A stretch of 64,000 nt of DNA from Rhytidiadelphus loreus (lineage: Eukaryota > Streptophyta > Bryopsida > Hypnales > Hylocomiaceae): NCBI GenBank assembly GCA_947034895.1, contig OX344762.1, positions 40,962,760-41,026,759 of the forward strand. Reading direction: 5' to 3'. The notes under the pieces were generated by a model. The model was not told the DNA's origin, made no database searches, and was given only the letters and a program-made list of their open reading frames with translations. The position numbers and the translations under genes are program-made. Shown piece after piece: positions 9,555 to 21,620 of the stretch. The first letter of the stretch is position 1, and each line of letters starts with the position of its first letter.

Positions 9555-12500
9555 TGTGAGTGATTATTTACCCACCCACAGTAAACAACTTCACAACCAG
9601 GTTCTTGGTAATTTCTAAGTTTTTCAACTATTGGGTGCTTAGGCGTTGGTCCATTGTGCCTTCCAAGCAATGGATCTTTTCTAATTCCTAAATGCTCTCA
9701 AAATATGCGAAAACCCAACCAAAACACACTTTGGTTTATAAGTTATTTAAGCAAGTAACTATTATAATTGAGCCGCTGTGTTTATTTTGCTAAAATCAAT
9801 TCAGATTAAAACTAACTATTTCATCTTATAGAAGATTAAGTCCCCTTTCCAAAACTATAAAAACCTTCCTAATCGGATATTCCTAGCAAAAGTTATAGGC
9901 GGATGAAGTTGGACCGCTAATTGGTTCATCCAAACTTCATCCTTTGATTTCTACTAAAGTGTTAAGTCTTTCTTAGAGTTTGTGGCACTTTTAGTTCTAA
10001 TTGTTGCACTCTATTAGCTTCTAAATCTAAGTTGTCATTCTAATCTACTTGTCTAAGTTCTACATTTGTTTTCTTTGTACTTTGACTCTCGGTCTAACTT
10101 CTGTCAGTTTACTATTTTGGAAATTTTGTGTTTTTTTCTTGTAGATACGAATTCTAGCTTTCTAGATTGTGTTTAAACTTTCTAATCGGACCTTCCTACT
10201 AAAAGTTATTGATGGATGAAGTTTGACCGTTAATCGGTTCTTCAAACTTCATCCATTAATTTCTCCTAATCTACAATTTGAAATCAAGTTTTTCTTTTGG
10301 TTATGGGTTTTGGATAATATTTTCTTCCTAATTTTCTTAACTTGTTCCAAAGTTTTGTTCCTAACTAATTCTCATCCAATTTTGACTCTAAACTTCATCC
10401 GTTCCTATCTTCCTTGTTTAAAGTTTGATTTCTTAGTGCAAGATGTTTCTGGAAACCTCTACTCTAGCTCTACAAGATTCTAACTCTAAAACTTGAAATT
10501 GAAATCTCTATAATACTCTGACTTAGACTTCTAGTTCGGCCACTATGTTTTAAAAGCTTAACTTTGAAAATTTATAGAAATCAAAGTATTTAGGATCTCA
10601 CCTTGTGGTCTAACTCATCTTGTACATTGTTGTAGTAGTTCCCTACTTCAACTTTGTTTGCCATGTTTTTCCCTTCCGAATTGTCGTGCTCACTGCTTGA
10701 AAATGAGGTTTTAATACAAGTTGCAACTACTTTCTAAAAACTTCTTCCTCCTTTTCTTTCTTCTTCTCTCTTTTGCTTCTAAACTATTTAAACTCCATTA
10801 TTTGATTCTCAAAAGTTGACTTGGCTTCTCAAATAATTGCTTCAAAATTCTACACAATAATTGACTTTTGAAATCCTACAAGTCAATTATTATTCTATCC
10901 AACTTCAAATGGTCTAAATCACTTTTCTAAGATTTCCTCACAATCTTATCAACTTCTAATTTTTGTATGACTACTCGTATTCTTCACTCCCACTTCACAC
11001 TTCAATCACTTTAGGAGTTTGGGAACTCAATGCTAGGCTAGAAGAGAGAAAGAGTGGTGGGCTAGTTTCTAAACCTTCCTCCTTAATCAACTCGTAATCT
11101 CCTTCTAATTCTTCTACTTCTTCTTCTAATTACTAAACTTCTATTTTTCCTTCCTAAGTACTTTAGCTCTCGGTCTGACTTTTGACAACTTATTATTTTT
11201 AGAAGTTTGTGATTTTTTATGGATAGATCTTCTTAGTAGCTTTCCGAAACTATAAGACACTTGCAATTTGGACTTTCCTAACAAAACTTATGCATGGATG
11301 AAGTTTACCTACTAATTAATATTTCAAAACTTCATCCACTCATAACTCCCTCATTTCAACTCGTATTTTTACGTGCTTTATGTTTTTGGAAAGCTCTCAA
11401 CTTCTACTTTCAGATTCTAAAATCAAATTTATATTGTCACCTCTTTCTAAGGGTCTGACTCCACTCTTGGCCTTGGCTCTAAACTAAACCTTAATACTAA
11501 CTTGGAATTGATACAAGAGGGAAGTTCAAAGCTTCACCGTAAATTACAATTTCTTCTAAATTCCTAAGACAATTTCTAACCTATAGGATCAAAGCTTCGC
11601 CATCCTGATGGGACAAAGGAAAACGGGACAAATCAAAAGTTAGTGAATGGACCCCAAAGCTAAAACAAGGTAGTACAAAAAACCCACAACTAAACACAAA
11701 TTAGTACAACGGTGTTAGCAAAAGAAAATCTCACACACACTAAAGATTTCCCCTAAGCGGCATCGCCAATCACAAAGGGAAGGTCTCTAGGATTAGTACA
11801 AAGGTTAGTGTATCCATTCAACAAAAGTTGCCCAAAGAAACAACTCACAAAGTTAGAGCAACAAAAACACAACTAATACTTGTCCAAAACTCCCAAAACA
11901 TACACAAATCAAACACAAGGTTTGGAGGGACCCCTACAGTCCTTCAAAGCTTGCAAAAACAACAACAAAATGAGCTTGAAATGCTCAAAAAACACACGTT
12001 GACAACTTTGGCTCAAAAATGGCCAAAAACTCCACGTTAATGGAGCATGTGTATAAATTTGCCAAAAAATAGCAAGAAGGGGTGAGAAGAGAGTAGAATG
12101 AGTGCCCTTTTATACATTTTTAAGGGCACTCAACTCTTCTCATTTTCCTACGGTAATCCTATCACTTAGGATTTTCATCCTAATTTTCCCTATTTTCACT
12201 TCTACGCTGGACCTAACTTCTAACTTTTGGAGTTTAACTCCAAATTACAAACGGATTGCGCCATTGGCTTCAGAAGGACATTTTTAGTCTTAATGTACCT
12301 CCCTCCCCCTTTTCTATCACTAAAAACTCAACGAATCCTAACGCCAACTTAATGACTAAAAAGGGTAAAAATCCAACTTTTGGAGTTTGACTTTTCTATG
12401 AAAAGTAAGTGGCCTAGGCTCTTTAGTAGGTGTAAGGGAGTAAGAAAAGACCTAACTTTGACCTCATTCCGATTTCGTATGCTCCCGAAACGATGGTCAA

Positions 12501-13375
12501 CTCCACGGTAATTTTTAAATTTGCCGATTTTAGAGGAATCTTGCAAGTTCGGGTACTTCTGACTATCAGAATGTCTTGAAACTTGTTGAAGCATCTTATT
12601 AACATAAAACAAGATATCTTAATTTTTAGTGAGATTTTACCGCAATCTGGGTAATTTCTAGGAATTTCCCATCGTAGATTTTGAGCGGTTGACTGCTCGG
12701 AAAAAGCTCTTTGATGATCAGAAAAAATCGAGACTTTCTGTGGAACCTCTCATGTAATTCCACAACCCATGTGCAAGCTCATATTCTTACTTTGCACAAT
12801 GGTCATAGGAGATTTGAAGGATGCCATCTCCTAGAATTACCGGTGTTTGGAGAATCTTCCACATAAAGAAGAATCTTGGTGAATCGACTTTGCCGTTGAG
12901 CTCCTAACATGGTATAGACCCCAAAACACCATCCTTTGGCCATAGATTCTCTCTACTGGCCCGTCTTGAATTTGTAACACCTGCAGGCTAACAATTGGGG
13001 TTTCTACTAAATTGGATAAATGATTTGGAATTGAAACCTCTCTTTGGGAATTGACTTTAGGGTTCTCACCTAGGTTCTCTCGGACCAAATTGGCCATAGT
13101 TTGTCACAAGCAGGGTAGATTAGGCTATTATGGGCAATATCACTCAATATGTATAGTTTGCCCTATTTCCCGGGTTTCAACCTATGTACAAGCGGGTTTA
13201 TGAACTAACTAAGCCAAAATACTCAATTTATGCCCATATACCGTATTGGTATGTGACATACTCATTTTGGCTTTCCACTCTTTTTTGGGCTTTTTGTACC
13301 TAAAACCTAACTTAATTTTGCAAAAATTGAAAAAAAGAAAATCATGAGTCCCAAGTGACGAATTGGGAGCTCACA
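9555..13375 (-). mobile_element. 3.8-kb non-coding TG..CA element, copy 2, TSD GTTGT
   Basis: In minus orientation it starts TGTGAGCTCCCAATTCGTCA and ends ATAATCACTCACA. It is flanked by perfect GTTGT repeats at 9550-9554 and 13376-13380. The length (3821 bp) is almost that of copy 1 (3803 bp) and the two align end to end, but copy 2 is clearly more diverged. It lacks the GC-rich minisatellite and the 38-bp repeat. It contains three diverged blocks with the hairpin GGATGAAGTTT / AAACTTCATCC (about 9901-9943, 10213-10254, 11295-11337). No protein family is recognisable. Confidence 0.8.
12106..12114 (-). promoter_or_regulatory. TATA box of copy 2
   Basis: TATAAAAGG on the minus strand is at the position equivalent to the TATA box of copy 1 and is followed in both by a pyrimidine-rich stretch. 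Confidence 0.45.
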
Positions 13376-13380
13376 GTTGT

Positions 13381-13569
13381 ATTTGTATTTTTGATTGTTG
13401 GTGTATTTGAAAAAAAAAAATTTGTTTCTATTCTTACTTTGATGGTTTGTGGTTGATGTGTGGAAGTTTCGAGGGTATTTTTATTAGTTAATCTAGTAGA
13501 TGTATGTATGGTGGTTTTTGTTTTTGATTTTGTTGTGGTGTGTGATTTTGTATAGGCTTTTATGTTCAT
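13381..13569 (-). pseudogene. Start of non-LTR ORF2 (basic N-terminus)
   Basis: ATG at 13569 opens a 63-codon stretch rich in Thr, Lys and Asn that ends exactly at the GTTGT target repeat of copy 2. The frame then continues, without shift or stop, at 9554. In an intact element this basic leader would precede the 2A motif and might bind nucleic acid; that role is inference from charge only. The 255 bp between here and the ORF1-like stop at 13824 show no other coding. Confidence 0.55.
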
Positions 13570-15466
13570 AAGTGTTTTTGTTTTGTTGTTATATTATATG
13601 TAATTGTATAGGTATAATAGGATTGTTTGCATGATTTGTTTGGGATTAAAGTGGAATTTTATCAAGATGTAGACAAGTTTATGTATGTAGAGAAAAAGGA
13701 GATGTTTATTGAGTTGCCAAAGAAAAGTGAGATACAAAATGGTAGAGAATAATATATGTATGCTACTACAAAGGTATATGTCTAGGGCACTCTGTTTTGG
13801 GGTGATGGCGTTGGGAGTCCAAACTAGTTTGGCAAATGGGGAGGTTGACTAGTTTTGGGTGCGGTAATGGATGGCCTCGCTAGGTTCTTCACTACATGCA
13901 TGCCTTGGCATAGTATTGCCTCCAAGTTGGTGAGTGCACCTCTAAGCTCACTGTCAATCCAGTCGACATAGTGATGTGTTTCAACCCTGAGTTCTTCTTT
14001 GAGTTGGGACATATTAGATTGAAACTCAACTTGGAGTTTAGAGTTCTCTTTGGAGACAACATCACTGACTAGGGTAGATAGTTCTTCCCTGCTCATGTTT
14101 GATTTAGACAATGTTATCGCTTCTGTTGTATTTTATAATGCCTGAATTGTCCCTGCAAGAGTTGTGTTGATGTCTTTAAAACCGAAAAGCTTTAATGTCT
14201 CATCACTAGGCTTAGCACTACCATCGAGAGAGTTGGAGTGTGGTTGGAATTCGACCCACTTGTAATGAAGTCGTGTGGATTTCTTGAGATGTTGCTTGTA
14301 AACAACTGCGTTGAGGCATTCCACATTGGTGATGCCACTGTGGGTGTCTCCCTTCTACTATGGATAAAAGATGGAGACAACATTCTTCACACCCATGTGG
14401 TCTTCTATGCTCTATGACACCTAATCTATAGGTTTTGTGAAATTGAGTCCTTTGACAATAAGCACACGGCAATTGCGTTTGATTACCTCTTCACGAGACA
14501 ATTGGTTGGGATTTTTTATGACGGGTTGGAGGAGCTCTCCTAGAATAGCAACCTTGTGTTTCTTGATCTTGGTCAGCTACTCAAGGGAGGTTGTAGTTAG
14601 CCATTCATAAGTGTCACTCATAGACTATTGCACTTGTGTGAGTTCGAACTCAATACCTCGGCGGAAGCTCTCTTCTACAATACCTTTGAGTAGTTGGTGT
14701 GGTTCCACGTTGCGTATTGTTTTGTTGTTGATTTTGATGGAGAGCAAGCTGTTGGTTGCAATAGGATCAAAAGATTTTGCAATCTTGGCGATGGTGAGTG
14801 AGTCGTCTAGGTTTATTGCAAAAATTCTCAATCCTCGAAGTAGTGCGATGCCATCTATTTTAGGGTGTTTGAGGTGAACTTTAGCCATTGCAGACCATAC
14901 TCGAGCGTGCTTAGGACCATGGCATAAAATTGCCACTAGTTCGGCAATTTGATCTCCAATGTGGATCTCCATCTCTTAGAATTGAAGTAAGATTTTTTTC
15001 ATAGTCTGATCTTGAATGAGAGGAAAAGTTGGTTTCTGAAAATGTAGAAGGATCTGATAATCCAAGGAGAGTTGTGTGTTGGGATTTACCTCAATATCAA
15101 AGGGGAGTTGGGTGATGTTGAAGTGTTGTCCCTCGATGGTGTCAGGTCGTGAGGTTGGCCACATTTGTTGTTGCATACAAGGGAAGGACATTCTTGTTGT
15201 CTTGAGTTCTTCTGCCTCTTGTGATATGTATCCCATCAAAATTAGCTCTTCGTTTGATGCACTGGTGGTGATAGGAGGCATGCCCGCTTCGTAAGCAATG
15301 GTTTCCATGGCTGGAAACCCATACCAAAATTGGAATTGCTCCTGCTGAAAGAGAAGAGTGGCATTGTTGTTGGTCTTGGCCTTCTTCTGAGTGGTTTTGT
15401 TGGATTCCGGTGTTGTACGCTGTATGTGATGGTGGCGTCCTCCATTTCAATTTCTTCTGAAAATGG

Positions 15467-16030
15467 CTCGGGGAGGTCACGTAGTTCTACTACAACAAAC
15501 CACGTGCGAACAAGTGGTTTCTAATCAACTATAATTTCAATCTAAAATTTTGACCATTGTTTAACTATGACTATAGATTTCTATTGCCAAAATTTCCAAC
15601 TCAAATCAAATATGAAATGATTTCTAGAAGAGGTTGAAAATTAACTAAAATGGCATGTTTTTCAACTCAAATAATTATAAAGAACACATTTAGATGACCA
15701 TTGAATCAATATTCAACTCAAAATAAGCTTTCAATAGAGAGTTATTTTTAAGAATTTTTTGTTCATTTTTTAGACAATTTTTTCTTATATAATATAGGGG
15801 TGTGAAAGTTATTTTTCAGTTCTGCAGTGTATCTTTTTACTTCAAAAATTTGTAACTAATTATTATTAACAAATAAAAATATCAATAATTCAAAACATAA
15901 ACTTTCAAAGTAGAAAAATCTATTCATATTTTTCTTATTTTGTTTTATTTAAAATTCAAAAAGTATATAGGGGGTCCAAAGTTTTGTTCGCACGTGGTTT
16001 CAAATGGACACTCTAAGTGACCTCCCCGAG
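15467..16030. mobile_element. hAT-type MITE, copy A, 564 bp, TSD GAAAATGG
   Basis: Ends CTCGGGGAGGTCACGTAG and CTAAGTGACCTCCCCGAG are inverted repeats, with subterminal inverted CCACGTGCGAACA blocks. Perfect 8-bp repeats GAAAATGG lie at 15459-15466 and 16031-16038. An 8-bp duplication is typical of hAT transposases. The interior is AT-rich without coding. It splits the ORF1-like region; removing it restores an open frame across the site. Confidence 0.92.
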
Positions 16031-16089
16031 GAAAATGGGACTAAATCGAGTTGCAAGGAATCTGTCTTGGTGCTTGTAGATTTTGGCAA

Positions 16090-16800
16090 GTTGTAGTAAG
16101 TATATAGGCAAATCCATTGATCTTGATGATAAATTAAAGATTGTTTGTGAGATATTTTGTTATGGTTGGCATTAGATGATAAAGTTATAATGAAATGTGT
16201 ACATGGAGAAATGTATTTATATACCGTGGTTTGTTTATTAGAGGAAATAAATAACATAGGGTACATTGTCAAACTTCGGTGAGTTGTTCTATTGATGTTT
16301 AGGCAAATGCATTGAACTTGGTGGTATATTGAAGATTGTTTGTTAGATATTTTGTTTTGATTGGTATTAGATGATAAAGCTATACTAAGGTGTGTACAAG
16401 GAAAAATGTGTTTATATAACATGGTTTGTATATTAGAAGAAATAAATGACATGGGGAACATTGTCAGGCTTTGGTGAGTTGTTCTATTGGTGTTTAGGCA
16501 AATGTATTTAACTTGGTGATAAATTAAAGATTGTTTATGAGATGTTTTGTTTTGGTTGGCATTAGATGATAAAGCTATACTAAGGTGTGTACATGGAAAT
16601 ATATGTTTATGTAACATGGTTTGTATATTAGAGCAAATAAATACCATAGGGTACAATGTCAAGCTTCGGTGAGTTGTTTTGTTGATGTTTAGGTGAATGC
16701 ATTCAATTTGGTGATAAATTGTGGATTGTTTGTTATATGTTTTGTTTTGGTTGGCATTAGATGATAAATCTATACTTAGTAACGTAGGGTACATTGTCAA
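16090..16800. repeat. 195-bp tandem repeat, about 3.6 copies
   Basis: Units begin near 16106, 16301, 16497 and 16691 (AGGCAAATGCATTGAACTTGG-like). The period of 195 bp is a multiple of three, so a minus-strand frame of 317 codons stays open through all copies and encodes a 65-residue repeat. It is in frame with the ORF1-like protein segment at 16031-16080. Whether it was ever translated, or is an intronic or untranslated array, is not decided. Confidence 0.8.
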
Positions 16801-18231
16801 CTTTAGGTGTGTTGTTTTGTTGAAGTTATAGTGATTTTGTTTGAGAAAGACTATGTGGTTATTATGGTTTTTGAGAGCTTTGGTGTCAATTGTAGGGACC
16901 CTGCCGGAAGCAATGATCTTTCGGACATTACTTGGGTTACAATTGCCACACAAAGGGAAGCATTTAAGTTTTTTTTAAATGACGCAAAAGTGGCAACAAA
17001 ATTAAAGGAGTGAGGATACTTACCTGCTGTGGTTGAAGGCACAAACACTGGTGTAGAAGTCACACCTTGAAGTTGCTTGATGCTCCGTTGCTTCTTGGTT
17101 TTGTTGCCCTTGGTGTATTGCAGTCTTGGTTTGCGGAGTGCAGGTATGGATTGTTGGAGGTTGTTCCATTGTTTTTTGGACTAGCGAGTTGATGCTGACT
17201 TCATACAGGGCCTGGGCTGTACAACATTGGTGCAAGCTGTGTGTTGTAGTGACCCATGGGCAATGGATGTGCAAGTGGGAGATTAAGGGTCGGTGCAGCT
17301 CGAACAATGTAAGGGAGCTGTGGGAGGTTTTTGACGTTGCCTACGGTGGGGTGCTGGTAGAGTTCTGCTAGTCGATCAGGGCTCAATATGAGCAGTTGGA
17401 ACTCGGTTTGTTGATAGGAACTCGATGGTCGATGTTTTGTAGCTAGCGTTCGGTGGCAGGGTTCTGTAGTTGAAGCGCAATGATGAGTGCGTGATGAAAA
17501 GTTGGTAATCACGGCACAGTTGGAGCTCGGTGATTCGGGATGAGCATGTGGTGCGGAAGGTGATTCCCGGAGTCGGAGAAGCTGTAGTCGAAGAAGCTGA
17601 GCAAAAAAGTTGCGGTATAGGCTATGATTGACAAAGCTGAATTGGAGTGCCACAAGTCCGAGAGGTGAGTCGCCGTAGTTGGAGAAGGTTGATTGAAGTG
17701 CGGCAAGTGCAGAATAGAATTCGGTGTCTTCTTAAAATTTCTATTGAGAATCGACACGCGCAGCTGAAATGCAGACAAGTACAAATTCTGATTTTGACAA
17801 GTCCTGCTCGGCGTGGGAGGTGATTTGATGTAGGCGGGTGCCCTGTTGCTGGGATCTTTGGGAATCGTGTCTTGCACCAATACTTGGACTTGTAGATTGG
17901 TTGGATGCTTCGCTACTTGGAGTTTCAAAATCCTGAAGTGACCTGTTTTGTTGCTTGAATTTGCGACATTGTAGTGCCAGAGTTTGGATTCCGTGGTGCG
18001 TACAAGGTGCTAGCTAGTAATTTCAATTCTTGGTATCTTGAAATCTCAGTAGCTTGGATTTGCGTGCTATTGTTGATGAAATTCTCGGACGGAGTGAAGT
18101 CAAAACAAGTGCTTACTGCATTGTTGAAACTTAGAGACTAACAAGCCAAACTCAAGTGTGCTACTAAATAAACGTGCGTATCAAGGCCATGCGGGAAAAT
18201 GCATTGGAGTATCAAAGCAAGGAGAGTATAT

Positions 18232-19321
18232 GGGTGATTGCAAGAAACACCTGTCCTATTTGTTGCGTTTTGTCACACCCTACTTTTTCATTTGCTTTTT
18301 TGCCATAGCTTTTGTGTTTTAGCTTCAAATGACTCAAATTTTTTAGGAGAGAAGCTCATAACCAATATGTACCTTTCTGATTTTTAAGGATTTTTCAAAA
18401 ATATTTTATTATTTCTAAACAGCCCCGATATTTTTTCACAATGGCCAATTTAGGGTTTTTTTGCACTCAGTTATATTTTAATAAACGAATTTTGAGCTAA
18501 AATTTAGAGAGGATAGTCTCCTAGTACACTTTTAGCTACTGTCCAAAGGATATTTAAATATACTTATTTTTAAGTCGTGTAGGAGTCCACAAAAAGAGCA
18601 TCTTTGTGCATTTATTTTGAAGCGATGAAACACTTTTTTGGTGATTTTTTTGCTTACATATCATCAACAAAAAGTTATCTCAACATGGGCTATTTTATTT
18701 GTTTTTAAAAAAAAAAATCCTATTTTTTACAAATTAAAATGTCAGAAGTGGCATTTTCTTCACTAGAATTTTGGACATGCTTTTTATCCTAAAACGGGTG
18801 AAGAAAATACCACTTCTGACATTTTAATTTGTAAAAAATAGGATTTTTTTTTAAAAAAACAAATAAAATAGCCCATGTTGAGATAACTTTTTGTTGATGA
18901 TATGTAAGCAAAAAAATCACCAAAAAAGTGTTCCATCGCTTCAAAATAAATGCACAAATATGCTCTTTTTGTGGACTCCTACACGACTTAAAAATAAGTA
19001 CTTTTAAATTTCCTTTGGACAGTAGCTAAAAATGTACTAGGAAACTAACTTCTCTAAGTTTTAGCAAAAAGTTAGTTTTTTTTAATGAAAAAGATTGCAA
19101 AACCCCCCTAAATTGGCCATTGTGAGAAAATATCGGGGCTGTTTAAAAATAGTAAAATATTCTTGAAAAATCCTCAAAAATTAGTGAAGGTACATCTTAG
19201 TTATGAGGTTCTCTCCTATAATTTTTGAATCATTTGGAGCTAAAATACAAAAGTTATAATCAAAAATAAAATAAAAAACTAAGGTGTGACAATGGGCTTT
19301 AAGTGTTTCTTGCATTTACCC
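18232..19321. mobile_element. 1.09-kb fold-back element, TSD ATAT
   Basis: Two arms of about 540 bp, nearly exact inverted copies, meet near 18776, so the whole element can form one long hairpin. The ends read GGGTGATTGCAAGAAACAC and GTGTTTCTTGCATTTACCC. ATAT flanks both sides (18228-18231, 19322-19325). No coding is present. A related element with the same ends and a different 4-bp flank repeat lies at 41849-42577. Confidence 0.85.
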
Positions 19322-19325
19322 ATAT

Positions 19326-19812
19326 TCAAATATGCACAGAACGTGAAAACATGTGAATGGACCTATTTCAATTGGTTGGAGAGGCGCAACTAGGACGCAG
19401 CAGTTGCCAACTTCGGAAGAGTATTGTAGAGGCGCAGAGCTTCATCATCAACTTGCAAGAACTGCTGAACAGGAGCTTCAATCACGAACTGCAATCTCTT
19501 GGGGGGTGTCGCACCACCAATGTCCCGGAGAGAGATGCAGTGTCAGATCTGAAGAACTCGGGGCAAGTTCAGACTCACAGACGGTGAAGCTCCACGTGTT
19601 TTTCAAATCCATTCAATTATGGAAGTTTCTGTTTGCAGCTGCAGTGCGGATCGGCAACCACCAGCGCCTCGCGACACCCACCCTCTCGCTGTTGACACCG
19701 CGCTCCTTTGTTGCCGACGGTGCTCAACTGCGGCCCATGCTCAGCTCCGCGGTTGGGATAGATTCAAATATTACTAAGACTATTAACCATTGCACAACAA
19801 ATACAACATGAT
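19326..19812. other. GC-richer stretch next to the retrotransposon block; no confident gene
   Basis: The base composition is close to that of 17000-18230 and unlike the AT-rich surroundings. A 152-codon plus-strand ORF crosses it but resembles nothing, and its codon pattern is unconvincing. One reading is that it is the GC-rich 5' leader or promoter of the minus-strand retrotransposon, separated from ORF1 by the fold-back insertion. From 19813 to 20470 there is only AT-rich DNA. Confidence 0.25.
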
Positions 19813-20479
19813 GTTCACCGCTTGGGGTTGTTTAACCTTCTTAAATGAGTTGTGATTGGATACATATGAGTTCATCATGACTTATTTTTTCAATTGCTCC
19901 TTAAGCCTTGAAATGGACTCCTTTATACTATTTCTAGGCACCTTCTTTGAAAGGTGCAAATATTTGGAGCATTGTACCAAATTTTCACATTAGAAAAAAA
20001 GAGGGAACAAATTATATACCACAAAAAGTAAAATTTGATAATTAGGAATTCATATTTGGAATAAGAAGTTACAAAATCCAAAAACTACAACCTGAAATAG
20101 GGGCAATCAAGATTATTTCCCCCTTCACCCATTAAAAGAAATTTCAACGTTCTAGGAGATTGTAAGTTTTTGGACTATGAGAATTCCGGGAATGCTCTGC
20201 AAACGCTTCTCTAACATGGCCAGTCAATTGCCACGTTAGATACAATTAATTTTTATATATTTTTTTTATATTTAAAAAATAAAAATAAAAATAATTTATT
20301 AAAAGTTTTATTAATATTTTAATATTATTATATTTTGATTGTATAGGGTTGGTTCCCAACAATGGAAACAACCTTGAAATAGTTTCCCAAGGACCTAAAA
20401 TCTCCCCTAATGCTCCTGTATAGAAGCCTCACATGTCTACTATAACTTAACTCCTCACTGCCCAAGGGGACCAAAAGTA

Positions 20480-21010
20480 TCCTCACACAATGTAACAGTC
20501 AACTTCAAAGTGCTATAACTTTTGCATCCAATGTCCAAATTCAATAGAAACTTGTTGTGAAAGTTGTGCATACTAATCTATTTATTGTGGTAAAAATTTT
20601 AGATCTATCCAAGATGTACTAAGTTTTCAAAAGCCACTCAAAGTTCAAATGTTCAATTTGAGTTCACCACATTGCATTGAGATGGTTGCAACTTCAAGGG
20701 CTTGTAGCTTTTTCATTAAATGCTAGTTTTTAATAAAATTTGTTGGATTTTGTTTCCTATAATTTATGCTTATTGTGGTAAAATTTTCATGTCAATCCAA
20801 GTTGTTTTGAATGCTTGGGAGCAATTCGAAGTTCAAAATCCAAACATTTTTGCATTACAATGAACTTCAGCGGCTTAGAACTTCTTCAGACAAGGATTTT
20901 TTTCAATAATTTTTGTTGGAAAAGTTGCGCATACTAGTCTAATTCATGTGGTAAAAATTTCATATCAATCCAACAAGTTATGATTTACTGAAAAGCATTT
21001 TAGTAGAGGT
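20480..21010. repeat. Diverged tandem repeat, about 3 units of 170-190 bp
   Basis: Three blocks share the pattern of GTTGGAAAAGTTG, CATACTAATCTA, GTGGTAAAAATTT and ATCAATCCAA, at about 20549, 20741 and 20912. Related phrases recur elsewhere in the AT-rich DNA (about 45480 in inverted form). No coding. Confidence 0.5.
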
Positions 21011-21057
21011 AGGTTCAACCATAGATGTATTTTTTTGCTCCTTTTTTCACTATTTTT

Positions 21058-21620
21058 CTCGGGGGGGTCACTTAGAGTGTCCATTTGAAACCACGTGCGA
21101 ACAAAACTTTGGACCCCCTATATACTTTTTGAATTTTAAATAAAACAAAATAAGAAAAATATGAATAGATTTTTCTACTTTGAAAGTTTATGTTTTGAAT
21201 TATTGATATTTTTATTTGTTAATAATAATTAGTTACAAATTTTTGAAGTAAAAAGATACACTGCAGAACTGAAAAATAACTTTCACACCCCTATATTATA
21301 TAAGAAAAAACTGTCTAAAAAATGAACAAAAAATTCTTAAAAATAACTCTCTATTGAAAGCTCATTTTGAGGTGAATATCAATTCAATGATCATCTAAAT
21401 GTGTTCTCTATAATTATTTGAGTTGAAAAACATGCCATTTTAGTTCATTTTCAACCTCTTCTAGAAATCATTTCATATTTGATTTGAGATGGAAATTTTG
21501 GCAATAGAAATCTATAGTCATTATTAAACAATGGTCAAAATTTTAGATTGAAATTATACTTTATTAGAACCACTTGTTCGCACGTGGTTTGTTGTAGTAG
21601 AACTAAGTGCACCCCCCGAG
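21058..21620. mobile_element. hAT-type MITE, copy B, 563 bp, TSD CTATTTTT
   Basis: This is an almost identical copy of 15467-16030 in reverse orientation, with perfect 8-bp repeats CTATTTTT at 21050-21057 and 21621-21628. The high similarity of the two copies suggests recent activity. Confidence 0.92.

Larger units (their letters stand above)
13824..17928 (-). pseudogene. Broken ORF1-like coding region (possible ORF1 of the same retrotransposon)
   Basis: Coherent but interrupted protein sequence runs on the minus strand. In order it has a Pro/Gln-rich N-terminal region (17928 to about 17030), the 195-bp repeat (16800-16090), the segment ending LVPFSEE at the hAT MITE site and continuing after it, a helical region (15308-14625), and a segment with VLIVKGLNF, GVKNVVSIFYP and ITNVECLNAVVYKQHLKK. 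The last is arranged like the beta-alpha-beta units of an RRM. A coiled coil (14111-13900) follows. At least seven stops and one frameshift break it. A coiled coil with an RRM just upstream of an EN-RT frame fits ORF1 of L1-like elements. However, its base composition is more balanced than that of ORF2, so it may be a different gene. Confidence 0.45.

Noticed and set aside
1429..13375. A single large DNA transposon with 3.8-kb terminal inverted repeats enclosing a retrotransposon
   Set aside because: Each arm has its own complete ends and its own distinct 5-bp target duplication (GATGC versus GTTGT), and the host reading frame continues across each when the arm is removed. They are separate insertions.
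19353..19811. 152-codon plus-strand ORF as a gene
   Set aside because: There is no recognisable domain. It lies in a GC-richer stretch that more likely belongs to the minus-strand retrotransposon leader, and codon use is not convincing.
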